Notes: a model not told the origin generated them from the sequence alone. A DNA stretch of 64,000 nucleotides from Pseudoponticoccus marisrubri (GCF_001482405.1 NZ_LPXO01000008.1:1-64000), one strand, 5' to 3'; counted from the first letter of the stretch, positions 28,381-37,142 are shown. Made by a program: numbers and translations.

Positions 28381-28711
28381 GATCGGCTTCGAGGACTTCC
28401 TGAAGGTGGATATCCGGGTGGGCACGGTCACGCGGGCCGAGCCCTTTCCCGAGGCGCGCAAACCGGCCATCAAGCTCTGGATCGATTTCGGGGAAGAGCT
28501 GGGCGAGAAGAAGAGCTCGGCCCAGATCACGGCGCATTACGCGCCCGAGGCGCTGGTCGGGCGGCAGGTCATGGCGGTGGTGAATTTCCCGCCGCGCCAG
28601 ATCGGGCCGATGCGGTCCGAGGTGCTGGTGCTGGGGCTGAGCGACCCTGACGGGTCCATCGTGCTGATCGGCCCCGACCGGGCGGTGCCGGACGGGGCGC
28701 GGATGCATTGA
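28373..28711 (+). CDS. tRNA-binding domain protein (CsaA/YgjH-like)
   Basis: A 112-aa stand-alone tRNA-binding OB-fold, as in Bacillus CsaA and E. coli YgjH. The order DIRVGTVTRAEPFPEARKPA, KSSAQITAHYAPEALVGRQV, then NFPPRQIGPMRSEVLVLG is diagnostic. CsaA was described as an export-related chaperone and YgjH as a tRNA-binding protein; the cellular role here is not known. It overlaps proC by eight bases. Its stop is only three bases from the stop of the convergent small membrane protein gene. Confidence 0.9.
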   Translation: MAEIGFEDFLKVDIRVGTVTRAEPFPEARKPAIKLWIDFGEELGEKKSSAQITAHYAPEALVGRQVMAVVNFPPRQIGPMRSEVLVLGLSDPDGSIVLIGPDRAVPDGARMH

Positions 28712-28714
28712 GTG

Positions 28715-28957
28715 TCACACTTCGGGCGCCTTGGGATCGGGCACCCAGCCCGGATCGCGGTCGGGGAAGGACGGGTCCTGTTTCTTGATGCGGCGCGAGA
28801 TCAGCCGTGCCACGGGCCAGGCGGCCAGAAAGCCGATGCCGGCGGCCCAGGCGATGGCCTGCCAGGCGTACCAGCCGCTGGCGAAGAAGATGATCGTCAG
28901 GGCCCCGGTGATGACGCTGCCGGTCATCAGGGTGAGAAAGAGCGATAGGCGGTCCAT
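28715..28957 (-). CDS. Small membrane protein, unknown function
   Basis: An 80-aa protein with two hydrophobic helices (about residues 5-27 and 32-50) followed by a basic, then Pro/Asp-rich cytoplasmic tail containing RRIKKQDPSFPDRDPG. I know no family for it. The start at ATG 28955-28957 is convincing because a near-perfect AAAGGAGG site lies six bases upstream. It is convergent with the tRNA-binding protein gene and divergent from the KAS III gene. Confidence 0.72.
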   Translation of the reverse strand: MDRLSLFLTLMTGSVITGALTIIFFASGWYAWQAIAWAAGIGFLAAWPVARLISRRIKKQDPSFPDRDPGWVPDPKAPEV

Positions 28958-29057
28958 GAGTTCCTCCTTTCGTGGGGGAACGCAAACCTGGGCGCCGGGG
29001 TTCCAAGCTTGACGCCAAGGGCGTCTCTTGTATCGCTGAGCGCAGAAGGAGACGCGC

Positions 29058-30176
29058 ATGACCCAGCCCTGCATCAGCGGCCACGGGGTGTTCACCCCGG
29101 CCCAGTCCATCACGAATGACGAGCTCGTGACCGCGTTCAACGCCTATGCCGAGCGCTGGAACGCGTCCCATGCCGGGGAGATCGCCGCCGGCACGGTGGC
29201 GGCGATGGCGCCCTCGAGCGCCGGGTTCATCCATTCCGCCTCGGGGATCGAGCGGCGTTTCGTGCTGGACAAGGACGGCGTGCTGGATCCCGACCGAATG
29301 TATCCGAAACTGCGCGCGCGGGCCGATGACGAGCCCGGCGCCATGGCCGAGATGGCGCTGGCGGCCTGCCGCACGGCGCTGGAGCGCGCCGAGCGGCGCG
29401 GCGAGGAGATCGACCTGGTGATCTGCGCCGCCTCGAACCACGAGCGCGCCTACCCGGCCGTGGCGATCGAGATCCAGCAACTGCTGGACGCGGGCGGCTT
29501 TGCCTTCGACATGAACGTGGCCTGTTCCTCGGCCACTTTCGGCATCCAGGCGGCGGCGGACATGATCCGCGCCGGCTCGGCCCGCCGCGCGCTGGTGGTC
29601 AATCCCGAGATCTGCTCGGCGCATCTGGAATGGCGCGACCGCGACTGCCATTTCATCTTCGGCGATGTCTGCACCGCCGTGGTGGTCGAGCCGGCCGCGG
29701 AGGCGCGGGGGGCGCGGTTCGACATCGTCTCGACACGCTGCGCGACGCAATTCTCGAACAATATCCGCAACAATGACGGCTTCCTGCGGCGCACACGGGA
29801 CCAGATGGAGGACCGGCGCGACATGCAGTTCATGCAGAACGGCCGCAAGGTGTTCAAGGAGGTGCTGCCGCTGGTCTCGTCGCATATCCTGGGCCACCTG
29901 GAGGCGGAAGGCTGGGAGGCGGACGCGCTGCGCCGGCTCTGGCTGCACCAGGCCAACAAGTCGATGAACGATTTCATCGGCCGCAAGGTGCTGGGCCGGG
30001 TGCCCGACGCGCATGAGCAGCCCAACATCCTGCAGGATTACGCCAATACCTCCTCGGCCGGGTCGATCATCGCCTTCTCGCAGCATTCCGACGACCTTGT
30101 CCCCGGCGACCGGGGGGTGATCTGTTCCTTCGGGGCGGGCTACTCGGTGGGCTCGGTTCTGGTCACGCGGGCCTGA
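29058..30176 (+). CDS. Beta-ketoacyl-ACP synthase III family protein
   Basis: A 372-aa condensing enzyme of the FabH group. The catalytic triad is visible: Cys156 in NVACSSATF, His297 in LHQANKSMN and Asn330 in NTSSAGS. At 372 aa it is longer than classical FabH (about 320 aa) and has an enlarged N-terminal region (residues about 25-75), the pattern of the longer KAS III branch. It may start fatty acids from an unusual acyl donor or act in a side pathway; no acyl carrier protein or other fab gene is nearby. A GAAGGAGA site precedes the ATG. Confidence 0.87.
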   Translation: MTQPCISGHGVFTPAQSITNDELVTAFNAYAERWNASHAGEIAAGTVAAMAPSSAGFIHSASGIERRFVLDKDGVLDPDRMYPKLRARADDEPGAMAEMALAACRTALERAERRGEEIDLVICAASNHERAYPAVAIEIQQLLDAGGFAFDMNVACSSATFGIQAAADMIRAGSARRALVVNPEICSAHLEWRDRDCHFIFGDVCTAVVVEPAAEARGARFDIVSTRCATQFSNNIRNNDGFLRRTRDQMEDRRDMQFMQNGRKVFKEVLPLVSSHILGHLEAEGWEADALRRLWLHQANKSMNDFIGRKVLGRVPDAHEQPNILQDYANTSSAGSIIAFSQHSDDLVPGDRGVICSFGAGYSVGSVLVTRA

Positions 30177-30206
30177 TCTCGACGCGGCTGACGCCGCGCC
30201 GACCCG

Positions 30207-30225
30207 CCGGGGGCTGCGCCCCCGG
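30207..30225 (+). terminator. Hairpin after the KAS III gene
   Basis: CCGGGGGC and GCCCCCGG pair around the loop TGC, 30 bases after the stop. A dispersed GAGTATTT element starts nine bases further on. Confidence 0.5.
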
Positions 30226-30234
30226 ACCCCCCGC

Positions 30235-30257
30235 GAGTATTTGTGGAAAGATGAAAG
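30235..30257 (+). repeat. GAGTATTT dispersed element
   Basis: This intergenic copy begins GAGTATTTGTGG and ends AAAGATGAAAG. It shares 20 or more of 23 bases with the copy at 63006 and lies between a hairpin and the end of the convergent transglycosylase gene. Confidence 0.6.
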
Positions 30258-30267
30258 GGGCGGGCTG

Positions 30268-31527
30268 CTATCGCAGGGTCGCTTTCATGGCGGCGCGCGG
30301 GAAGCAGGTGGCGCGCTGGCCGGTCGCTTCCTGCCAGCGGCCGATGGAGCGGCGCGTCTTGAAGCCGGGCAGCCCGTCGGCGCCGCCCACGTCATGGCCC
30401 ATGCCTTCCAGCGCGCGCTGCATGGCGGCCACGTCGGAGCGGTAGAGCCCGCCCACATCGCCCCAGGGCACGCTGAAATCGCCCATGCCGTACTGGATGC
30501 GGTCTCCCACATGGCCCACGAAGAGGGCGTAGAGATCGGACATGTTGTAGTCCTTCAGCACGTAGAAATTGGGCGTGACGATGAAGGCGGGCCCGTGGCG
30601 GCCGGCGGGCATCAGCAGGAAGCCCTGCCCGCGCGCCTCGTGCTCGGGGAAGGGGCGGCCCGAGACACGGGTGATGCCCATGGCGGCCCAGTCGCGGATC
30701 GGGCGGCCTTGGTCGGGGCCCTCGAGCGTGCAGGAGACGCTGTCGGGCACGGACACCTCGAAGCCCCAGTCGCGCCCGGCCTGCCAGCCATGGCGGTCGA
30801 GGTAATTGGCGATGGAGGCGATCGTATCGGCCTCGGAGCGCCAGATATCGGCGCGCCCGTCGCCATCGCCATCGGCGGCATGGTCGAGAAAGCTGCTGGG
30901 CATGAATTGCGGCTGGCCGAGCGCACCGGCCCAGCTGGAAGTCATCGCCTTGCCGGGGGCGTGGCCGGCCTGCGCGATCTGCAGCGCGGCGACGAGCTCA
31001 TCGGTGAAATAGGCGGCGCGGGTGGACATGAACCCCTTGGTGCCCAGCACGCGGAACACGTCGTGGCGGATCGGCACGCGGCCATAGCCCGATTCGCGGC
31101 CCCAGATGCCCAGCACGATGCGGCCCGGCACGCCGGTGGCGCGCTCCACCGCGGCCAGCGTGGCGGCATGGGTGCGGGCCATCTCGCGCCCGGTGCGGGT
31201 GGCGGCGACCACGTTGCCGGGTTTGAAATACCGTGCGGGCTGGCCGAACTCGGCCTGGCGCTGGCGTTTGGGGGTCCGCGCCCGCGTGCCCGGCGGCACG
31301 AGATCGGGCAGGTCCCAGTCGAGCGTGACGCCCTCGAAGGCGGAGCGGAAGGTCTCGCGCGAGACGCCCTTGCGCCGGGCCTGCGGCCAGACCGTGTCGG
31401 AGAGCCAGCTTCGGAACTGCGCCTCGATCGCGGCGCGGTCCTGCGCGGCGGCCGGGCCGCCCAACACCCCCGCCAGTAGCACCACCATGCACAGGCGCCA
31501 TGCGGCGCCGCCCCGGAACTCTTTCAT
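30268..31527 (-). CDS. Lytic murein transglycosylase, MltB family
   Basis: A 419-aa exported enzyme that cuts the glycan strand of peptidoglycan to leave 1,6-anhydro ends. The signal peptide is about residues 1-29 (cleavage near AAA-QDR). The SLT_2 domain has its catalytic Glu at about 145 in GIWGRESGYG, with SWAGALGQPQFMPSSF and the FLDHAADGDGDGRADIW calcium-like loop following. The C-terminal 65 residues form a peptidoglycan-binding domain (YRSDVAAMQRALEGMGHD, then KTRRSIGRWQ). There is no lipobox, so it is probably periplasmic rather than lipid-anchored. Confidence 0.93.
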   Translation of the reverse strand: MKEFRGGAAWRLCMVVLLAGVLGGPAAAQDRAAIEAQFRSWLSDTVWPQARRKGVSRETFRSAFEGVTLDWDLPDLVPPGTRARTPKRQRQAEFGQPARYFKPGNVVAATRTGREMARTHAATLAAVERATGVPGRIVLGIWGRESGYGRVPIRHDVFRVLGTKGFMSTRAAYFTDELVAALQIAQAGHAPGKAMTSSWAGALGQPQFMPSSFLDHAADGDGDGRADIWRSEADTIASIANYLDRHGWQAGRDWGFEVSVPDSVSCTLEGPDQGRPIRDWAAMGITRVSGRPFPEHEARGQGFLLMPAGRHGPAFIVTPNFYVLKDYNMSDLYALFVGHVGDRIQYGMGDFSVPWGDVGGLYRSDVAAMQRALEGMGHDVGGADGLPGFKTRRSIGRWQEATGQRATCFPRAAMKATLR

Positions 31528-31587
31528 CTCTCTGCCCCTTGCCTGCTCGGGATTTGCGGGCAGCCTAGCATGGCCGCTGCACCCGCG

Positions 31588-32016
31588 TCAGCCACCGGAG
31601 GCGGACAGGGCTAGGTAGCTGCGCAGGATGTCGCGGAAATGCGGGATCGCGTCGTCGCGCGCCACGTAATCGCCCGGGGCCATGACTTGCCAGCCCGAGC
31701 CCTCGTCGCCCATGCGGATCTCGGAGAGGCGCGCGGCGGGCAGGTGCGCGGCAAAGAAATGATGCGCGCCGGCATCGGTGTCGCGGATATGGGCCAGGCG
31801 CAGGTCATCCGCCTGCAGCCGGATGCCCAGCTCTTCCTCGGTCTCGCGCAGGGCGCAGGCCTCGGGGCTCTCGCCCGGCTCGCGCCCGCCGCCGGGGAAG
31901 TCGAGATAGCCGGGCCAGACAATGCCGGGGATGCGGTCGCGGCGCAGCACCACCAGCGCCCCGCCGAGGAACAGCATCACCTTGGCGCCTTTCACGTGGT
32001 CGTGCGGATCGCTCAT
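31588..32016 (-). CDS. NUDIX hydrolase
   Basis: A 142-aa NUDIX enzyme. The NUDIX box runs from about residue 43 (GGGREPGE) through RETEEELGI and keeps the Glu residues needed for Mg2+ binding. The substrate cannot be read from the sequence; options include damaged nucleotides, sugar nucleotides and RNA caps. The ATG at 32014-32016 was chosen with AGGGGGA upstream. It is divergent from dinB with only 34 bases between the start codons, which could mean a shared control region for two nucleotide-damage-related functions; that is inference. Confidence 0.88.
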   Translation of the reverse strand: MSDPHDHVKGAKVMLFLGGALVVLRRDRIPGIVWPGYLDFPGGGREPGESPEACALRETEEELGIRLQADDLRLAHIRDTDAGAHHFFAAHLPAARLSEIRMGDEGSGWQVMAPGDYVARDDAIPHFRDILRSYLALSASGG

Positions 32017-32050
32017 GGTGTCCCCCTGCGCATGCCGGTATGATGACGTC

Positions 32051-33304
32051 ATGCCAGCCCTGTGTCGCGATTGCATGACGGTCTTCGAAGACGGCAGCCG
32101 TTGTCCGGGCTGCGGTCGCCCGCGGATTGTGCGCCATGCCGAACTTTTTGACCTGTCCATAGCGCATATGGATTGCGACGCCTTCTATGCAAGCGTCGAG
32201 AAGCGCGACACTCCCGAGCTGGCCGACAAGCCCGTCATCATCGGCGGCGGGCGGCGCGGCGTGGTGTCGACCGCCTGTTACGTGGCGCGCATCCGCGGCG
32301 TGCGCTCGGCCATGCCGATGTTCAAGGCGCTGCAGCTCTGCCCCGACGCGGTGGTCGTCAAGCCGCGCATGGAGGTCTACGTGCAGGTCAGCCGCGCCAT
32401 TCGCGCCATGATGGAGGAGCTGACCCCCGCGATCGAGCCGCTCTCGCTGGACGAGGCCTTCATCGACCTGACCGGCACGGCGCGGCTGCACGGAGCGCCG
32501 CCGGCGGTGATGCTGGCGCGGCTGACCCGGCGCATGCAGGACGAGCTGGGCGTGACCGGCTCCATCGGGCTGTCGCACAACAAGTTCCTGGCCAAGATCG
32601 CCTCGGATCTCGACAAGCCGCGCGGCTTTGCCGTGATCGGCAAGGGCGAGACCGAGGCGTTCCTGCGGCCGAAACCGGTGCGGCTGATCTGGGGCGTGGG
32701 CGCCGCCGGACAGGAGGCGCTGGAGCGTGCCGGCATCCGTACCTTTGACGACCTGCGCCGCTGGGAGAGGCGCGACCTCGCCCACCGGTTCGGCAGCATG
32801 GGCGACCGGCTCTGGCACCTGGCCCGGGGCGAGGATCACCGGCGGGTGACGCGCAACGCGCCGGTCAAGTCGATCTCGAACGAGACCACGTTTCACGAGG
32901 ATACCGGCGATGCCGACATCCTTGACGGACACCTCTGGCGGCTGGCCGAGAAGGTCGCGGACCGCGCCAAGGCCAAAGGCAAGGCGGGCCGGATCGTCAC
33001 GTTGAAACTGCGGCGCGCGGATTTCCGCATCGTGACGCGCCGCGCCACGCTGCCCGATGCCACGCAGATCGCCGACCGGATCTATCGCAGCGCGCGGGCG
33101 CTGTTCGACCAGCTGGGCGCGCCCGGGCCCTTCCGGCTGATCGGGGTGGGTATATCCGAACTGGTGCCGGCCGAGCAGGCCGACCGCGCCGGCGACCTGC
33201 TGGACCCCGGGGCCGAGGCGCGCGCCCGGGCCGAGCGCGCGACGGATGCGATCCGCGCGCGCTTTGGCGAGAACGCGATCCTGAAGGGCCGCGCCTTGCG
33301 CTGA
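32051..33304 (+). CDS. dinB: DNA polymerase IV with N-terminal zinc ribbon
   Basis: A 417-aa Y-family translesion polymerase. The catalytic palm motifs are HMDCDAFYASVE (first metal Asp) and LSLDEAFIDLTG (second acidic pair), and the little-finger domain lies between about 280 and 400. Before the palm, residues 1-28 contain CRDC and CPGC, a likely zinc ribbon absent from E. coli DinB. I see no beta-clamp motif I would call firmly. No alphaproteobacterial LexA box (GTTC-N7-GTTC) is visible in the short upstream gap, so SOS control is not shown. Confidence 0.93.
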   Translation: MPALCRDCMTVFEDGSRCPGCGRPRIVRHAELFDLSIAHMDCDAFYASVEKRDTPELADKPVIIGGGRRGVVSTACYVARIRGVRSAMPMFKALQLCPDAVVVKPRMEVYVQVSRAIRAMMEELTPAIEPLSLDEAFIDLTGTARLHGAPPAVMLARLTRRMQDELGVTGSIGLSHNKFLAKIASDLDKPRGFAVIGKGETEAFLRPKPVRLIWGVGAAGQEALERAGIRTFDDLRRWERRDLAHRFGSMGDRLWHLARGEDHRRVTRNAPVKSISNETTFHEDTGDADILDGHLWRLAEKVADRAKAKGKAGRIVTLKLRRADFRIVTRRATLPDATQIADRIYRSARALFDQLGAPGPFRLIGVGISELVPAEQADRAGDLLDPGAEARARAERATDAIRARFGENAILKGRALR

Positions 33305-33310
33305 CGGCGC

Positions 33311-33640
33311 TCAGGCGCCGCGGGTCAGCAGCGCGTCTTCCTCTTCGGAGCTGTCATAGCCCAGCGCCTCGAGCCCGTTCTCGAGGTTGTCGGACAGGTG
33401 CGGCGTCCCGATCAGGTAATCGGCCGTGGGGGTCGAGGCCTCGGCCACCGCGGTTGCATAAGCCTCGTCCCATTCCTCGGGCTCGAAGGCGCCGCGGCCG
33501 ATCCACATCAAGGCCACCAGCGCGGCCTGTTCCTCTTCGTTCATCCGGTCGATGAAGCCCCGCAATTCGCCCTCGGCACGGGCGAGTTCGCGCGCCATCA
33601 CGATGACGGCGGCGACCTTGCGGACACTGATCTGTTCCAT
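33311..33640 (-). CDS. DUF3775 family protein
   Basis: A 109-aa acidic soluble protein. FIDRMNEEEQAALVALMWIGRG and the C-terminal NLENGLEALGYD match the DUF3775 pattern as I know it; the function is unknown. The ATG at 33638-33640 was chosen with a GGGAGA upstream, dropping ten Arg-rich residues. It is convergent with dinB (six bases between stops) and shows no link to it. Confidence 0.8.
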   Translation of the reverse strand: MEQISVRKVAAVIVMARELARAEGELRGFIDRMNEEEQAALVALMWIGRGAFEPEEWDEAYATAVAEASTPTADYLIGTPHLSDNLENGLEALGYDSSEEEDALLTRGA

Positions 33641-33729
33641 GGCGCGTCTCCCTTTCTGTCGGACCGGCACAGCATGTCGCCGGGCCGCCTGCCGAGTTGT
33701 CCCGCAAACGGCCCGGGGACGCCTTGATC

Positions 33730-34461
33730 TTACGCAAAGATCGGGTAGTAGAGCCAGTCCGGCAGGAATTGCGAGCCACGGAAGACAAGGCTGAAGCCCC
33801 GCGGGAAGGACCGCTTGAAGGCATCGCCGCTCATGTGTTCGTAGATGTGGCGCGCGCCTTCCTCGGGCTCCATGATGAAAGGCATCTTGAAATCGTTCTT
33901 GTCGGTCAGCCGGGTCTTGACGAAGCCCGGGTTGACCAGCTGCACCTGCACGCCCGTCTTGCGCAGATCGGCATGCAGCGATTCCGCCAGCGTCATCACG
34001 CCCGCCTTGGAGGACACGTAAGGCGCCGCACCGGGCAGGCCGCGGAAGCCCGAGAGCGAGCCGGTCAGCACGATATGCCCGCGGTCCCGCTCGACGAAGC
34101 GGGGCACCACGGCCCCCATCAGGTTCATCGCGCCGACAAAGTTGACCGTGGCCATGGTCGTGGCCTGCTCGGCGTTCCAGTCCTTGGCACCGAAGGGCCA
34201 GTAGACACCGGCCAGTTGCACCACGCCGTCGATCTCGCCGATCTTGGCCATGGCCTCGTCAAGGTTCTGCGGGTCGGTCACGTCGACCGGCAGCGCCTCG
34301 GCGCGGCCGGGCAGATCCTCGGCGAGGTCCCGCAGCTTGTCCTCGGATCGCGCCGACAGCACGAGCGAGACACCCGCCTTGCTCAGCTGGCGGGCCAGTG
34401 CCTCGCCCAGCCCTTCGCTTGCTCCGACGATCCAGTACCGTTTTCCGTTCCAGTCTTTCAC
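33730..34461 (-). CDS. SDR family oxidoreductase in the RpoE-linked operon
   Basis: A 243-aa short-chain dehydrogenase. The cofactor loop is GASEGLG at about residues 13-19, LAGVYWP replaces the usual NNAG, and the active site has Ser in TGSLSGF and YVSSK. It is the last gene of a four-gene leftward operon that starts with the FAD oxidoreductase; its ATG overlaps the DUF3833 stop by four bases (ATGA). In Rhodobacter sphaeroides an SDR is likewise part of the operon divergent from rpoE-chrR. The substrate is not known. Confidence 0.88.
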   Translation of the reverse strand: MKDWNGKRYWIVGASEGLGEALARQLSKAGVSLVLSARSEDKLRDLAEDLPGRAEALPVDVTDPQNLDEAMAKIGEIDGVVQLAGVYWPFGAKDWNAEQATTMATVNFVGAMNLMGAVVPRFVERDRGHIVLTGSLSGFRGLPGAAPYVSSKAGVMTLAESLHADLRKTGVQVQLVNPGFVKTRLTDKNDFKMPFIMEPEEGARHIYEHMSGDAFKRSFPRGFSLVFRGSQFLPDWLYYPIFA

Positions 34462-35024
34462 ACAATCTCCTTCCGGCGCATCACCGCCACCAGTTCGGCT
34501 ACCTTGAAACCAAACTTCCGAAACTGGCTTCGGTTCACGATCGTGCCGTTCGGGGCTAGATACATCCAGTCGGTGGTGTCCAGAACATGGCCGCCGGCAT
34601 CCTCGGGCAGGCGCAGCTTGTAGCGCAGGCAGACGGTCGGGCCGGACTGGTCGCCGTTGCCCTCGCCCTCGACATCCGCCGCCAGCGCGCGGATGCGGCC
34701 GTCATTGCCCAGGCTCAGCTGCCACTCGCGGGTCTGCTCGGCGCCGCTGTCATAGGTGAAATGCTCGGCCAGCCGGCCGGAATTGCCCTGCCACTCACCC
34801 CGGAAATTGCCGACGAAACGCGAGGCGACGCGCCCGGTGGGTCCGTAGATCACCCCCTCGCAGACGATGTCGCCGTTCAGGTGGTGGCGCAGGTCGAAGC
34901 GCGGCCCGCCAGCATCGGAATAGTCGGGGGACCGCTGCGCGAGAAAGCCCAGCTTGCGGGAGCGCAGCCATGCCAGGCCGAGCATCAGCGCGGCGCCCAG
35001 CACCACGTAGAGAAACGCCTCCAT
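34458..35024 (-). CDS. DUF3833 family protein
   Basis: A 188-aa protein with one N-terminal hydrophobic helix (about residues 3-18), then a lipocalin-like, beta-rich DUF3833 domain with HHLNGDIVCEGVIYGPTGRV and FVGNFRGEWQG. The family is of unknown function, and members cluster with DUF1365, FAD oxidoreductase and cyclopropane synthase-like genes. It overlaps the SDR by four bases and DUF1365 by one. An acyl-chain-binding role is inference from fold and neighbours only. Confidence 0.85.
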   Translation of the reverse strand: MEAFLYVVLGAALMLGLAWLRSRKLGFLAQRSPDYSDAGGPRFDLRHHLNGDIVCEGVIYGPTGRVASRFVGNFRGEWQGNSGRLAEHFTYDSGAEQTREWQLSLGNDGRIRALAADVEGEGNGDQSGPTVCLRYKLRLPEDAGGHVLDTTDWMYLAPNGTIVNRSQFRKFGFKVAELVAVMRRKEIV

Positions 35025-35818
35025 CACGTAACCTCCTTGAGCATGTGGCCGTCCTCGCCCCCCTGCGAGGCCGTGACGGCACGGGCCGGTGGCGCGGGAC
35101 GGTCGCGGTAGCGCGCGCCCTTCCACCAGAGTTTCAGAGCCTGCCAGTGGATCAGCGCCAGCACCCGGCGCGCCCCGAAGGGCCGGCGCAAGGCCGAGCG
35201 GATCACCCCGGCATTGGTCAACGGGCGCCGCGGGCCCACAAGCGTGGCGATCAACCCGCCTTCGGCGCGGTCATAGTCGATCCAGATGCCGACCCGGTCG
35301 GGGCGGATGTCGAAGCGGAAGGTATAGCCCCCCTCCTGCGGCTGAAAGGGCGAGACATGCAGAATCTTCCTCGCCACGATGCGGTCCTCGGGCGTGATCG
35401 GCGCCCCATCCTCGCGCCGGCAGAGATAGGAATGGCGGTCACCGAACGTGTTGGTCACCTCGGCGATCACCGCGCGCAGCGCGCCCTGACCGTCCCATGC
35501 CAGCCAGAACGAGACCGGGTTGAAGACATGGCCCAGCAGCCGCGGCTGGGCCAGCAGCTCCAATCGTGCTGCGTCGACGTCCGCGCCCTCCAGTACCTCG
35601 CGCGCCCAGGCGGCGCCACGGCCCTGCCCGGGCGGGCCGCCATGGTCGCGGTCGCGCAGGCAGGCGAGGTTCGCGCGGTTGCGCGAGAACAGCGCCGGGC
35701 CCGCCGGTGTCGCCTCGGGCTCCAGCATCACGAAATCCACCGAGTAGCGGAACGCGTTCCCGACCGCGCCCTTGCGGCCGTGGAAGGTATGCGCCGCGAC
35801 CAGCTCGACCCCTGTCAT
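35024..35818 (-). CDS. DUF1365 family protein
   Basis: A 264-aa protein of the DUF1365 family. Landmarks are HTFHGRKGAVGNAFRYSVDF near the start and LLGHVFNPVSFWLAWD in the middle, followed by EVTNTFGDRHSYL. The function is not settled. These genes very often stand beside an FAD-dependent amine-oxidase-like gene and a cyclopropane fatty acid synthase-like gene and are linked to modification of membrane fatty acids. The ATG at 35816-35818 overlaps the FAD oxidoreductase stop by four bases. The stop overlaps the DUF3833 start by one base. Confidence 0.87.
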   Translation of the reverse strand: MTGVELVAAHTFHGRKGAVGNAFRYSVDFVMLEPEATPAGPALFSRNRANLACLRDRDHGGPPGQGRGAAWAREVLEGADVDAARLELLAQPRLLGHVFNPVSFWLAWDGQGALRAVIAEVTNTFGDRHSYLCRREDGAPITPEDRIVARKILHVSPFQPQEGGYTFRFDIRPDRVGIWIDYDRAEGGLIATLVGPRRPLTNAGVIRSALRRPFGARRVLALIHWQALKLWWKGARYRDRPAPPARAVTASQGGEDGHMLKEVT

Positions 35819-37110
35819 GCCGCCGCCACCTCTGCCGTGCGGGCGCGGATCGCCTCGGCCACGTCGGCGGCGCTGGCCAGCCCGTCCTCGTGGAAGCCGT
35901 TCTTCATCCACGCGCCACAGAACCAGGTGCGATGCGCCCCGTTGCCCAGCGCCAGCGCCTTCTGCGCGGCCAGCGCGTCAAGGTCGAAGACCGGGTGATG
36001 CATCTCGACCGTGTCGTAGATCAGCGCCTCGTCGATGGGCCGCGTGCTGTTCAGCGTCACGAAAAGCGGATCCTCTTCCGGGATCGGCTGCAGGCAGTTC
36101 ATCCAGTAGGTCAGGTCGATGCGGTTCATCGTCTTCTGCGGCGCCTCGGTATAGTTCCACGAGGCCCAGCAGGCGCGGCGCTTCGGCATCAGCGAGGTAT
36201 CGGCATGCAGCACGACGGTGTTGGGCTGGTAGCGCACCGCCGCCAGCCCGGCCTGTTCCTCGGGGCGCGGATCGGCCAGCAGGCGCAGCGTCACGTCGGA
36301 ATGGGTGGCAAAGATCACCTCGTCGAACCGCTCCCACGTGTCGCCGTGGGACGTGATCTCGACCCCGGTCGCATCGCGGCGCACCGCCTGCACGGGCGTG
36401 CCGATGCGCAGGTCCGCACCCTGCCGGCGCAGCGCGGCCTCCAGCCGGCGGACATATTCGATCGAGCCGCCGCGCACCGTGTACCACTGGTGCTGGCCGG
36501 TGTGGCTGAGCAAAGCGTGGTTCTCGAAGAAACGCACCAGCGCCTGCGCCGGGAAGTCGAGGATCTGCTCGGTCGGGGTGGACCAGATCGCGCCCGAGAG
36601 CGGCAGCAGGTAGTAGTCGCGGAACCATGCGCCCATGCCCATGCGGTCGAGGAACGTGCCCAGCGGCAGGTCGGGATCGTTCGCCTCGTCCAGTGCACGT
36701 GCGTTGAAGCGCAGGATGTCCCGAATCATGCCGATGAAGCGCGGGTCCAGCAGGTTGGTCGGCTGGGCGGCCACGGCGCGCAGGTTCTTCAGCCCGTATT
36801 CCATCGCGCCGCCACGCAGGCTGGCCGAGAAGGACATGTCCGAGCGCGCCACCGGCACGTCCAGCCGGTCGAACAGCTCGGTCAGCATCGGGTAATTGGC
36901 GTAGTTGAACACGATGAAGCCGGTATCCACCGCGCGGTCGCCATTGCGCCCGGCCAGCTTGGTGCGGGCATGGCCGCCCAGCCGCGGCTCGGCCTCGAAC
37001 AGGGTGACATGGTGGACATCCCCCAACATGTGCGCGGCCCCCATGCCTGAGATGCCGCCGCCGATAACGGCGATGCGGCGGGCGGGGCTGGGGCGGGCTT
37101 CGAAGGGCAT
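35815..37110 (-). CDS. FAD/NAD(P)-binding oxidoreductase (amine oxidase-like)
   Basis: A 431-aa flavoprotein; the dinucleotide loop IGGGISGMGAA begins at residue 16. LGGHARTKLAGRNGD and the late GAWMKNGFHEDGLASA segment fit the flavin-containing amine oxidase/desaturase-like superfamily that partners DUF1365. It is the first gene of the leftward operon. I chose the ATG at 37108-37110, since further upstream the frame crosses both the divergent promoters. The predicted ECF11 promoter at 37143-37172 would start transcription about 25 bases before this codon, placing the operon under RpoE. Confidence 0.88.
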   Translation of the reverse strand: MPFEARPSPARRIAVIGGGISGMGAAHMLGDVHHVTLFEAEPRLGGHARTKLAGRNGDRAVDTGFIVFNYANYPMLTELFDRLDVPVARSDMSFSASLRGGAMEYGLKNLRAVAAQPTNLLDPRFIGMIRDILRFNARALDEANDPDLPLGTFLDRMGMGAWFRDYYLLPLSGAIWSTPTEQILDFPAQALVRFFENHALLSHTGQHQWYTVRGGSIEYVRRLEAALRRQGADLRIGTPVQAVRRDATGVEITSHGDTWERFDEVIFATHSDVTLRLLADPRPEEQAGLAAVRYQPNTVVLHADTSLMPKRRACWASWNYTEAPQKTMNRIDLTYWMNCLQPIPEEDPLFVTLNSTRPIDEALIYDTVEMHHPVFDLDALAAQKALALGNGAHRTWFCGAWMKNGFHEDGLASAADVAEAIRARTAEVAAA

Positions 37111-37142
37111 GGGCAGATGTGTCCTGTGATGTAGTGTCGGAA

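Noticed and set aside
32017-32050. LexA box controlling dinB
   Set aside because: No GTTC-N7-GTTC or similar pair in the 34-bp gap.
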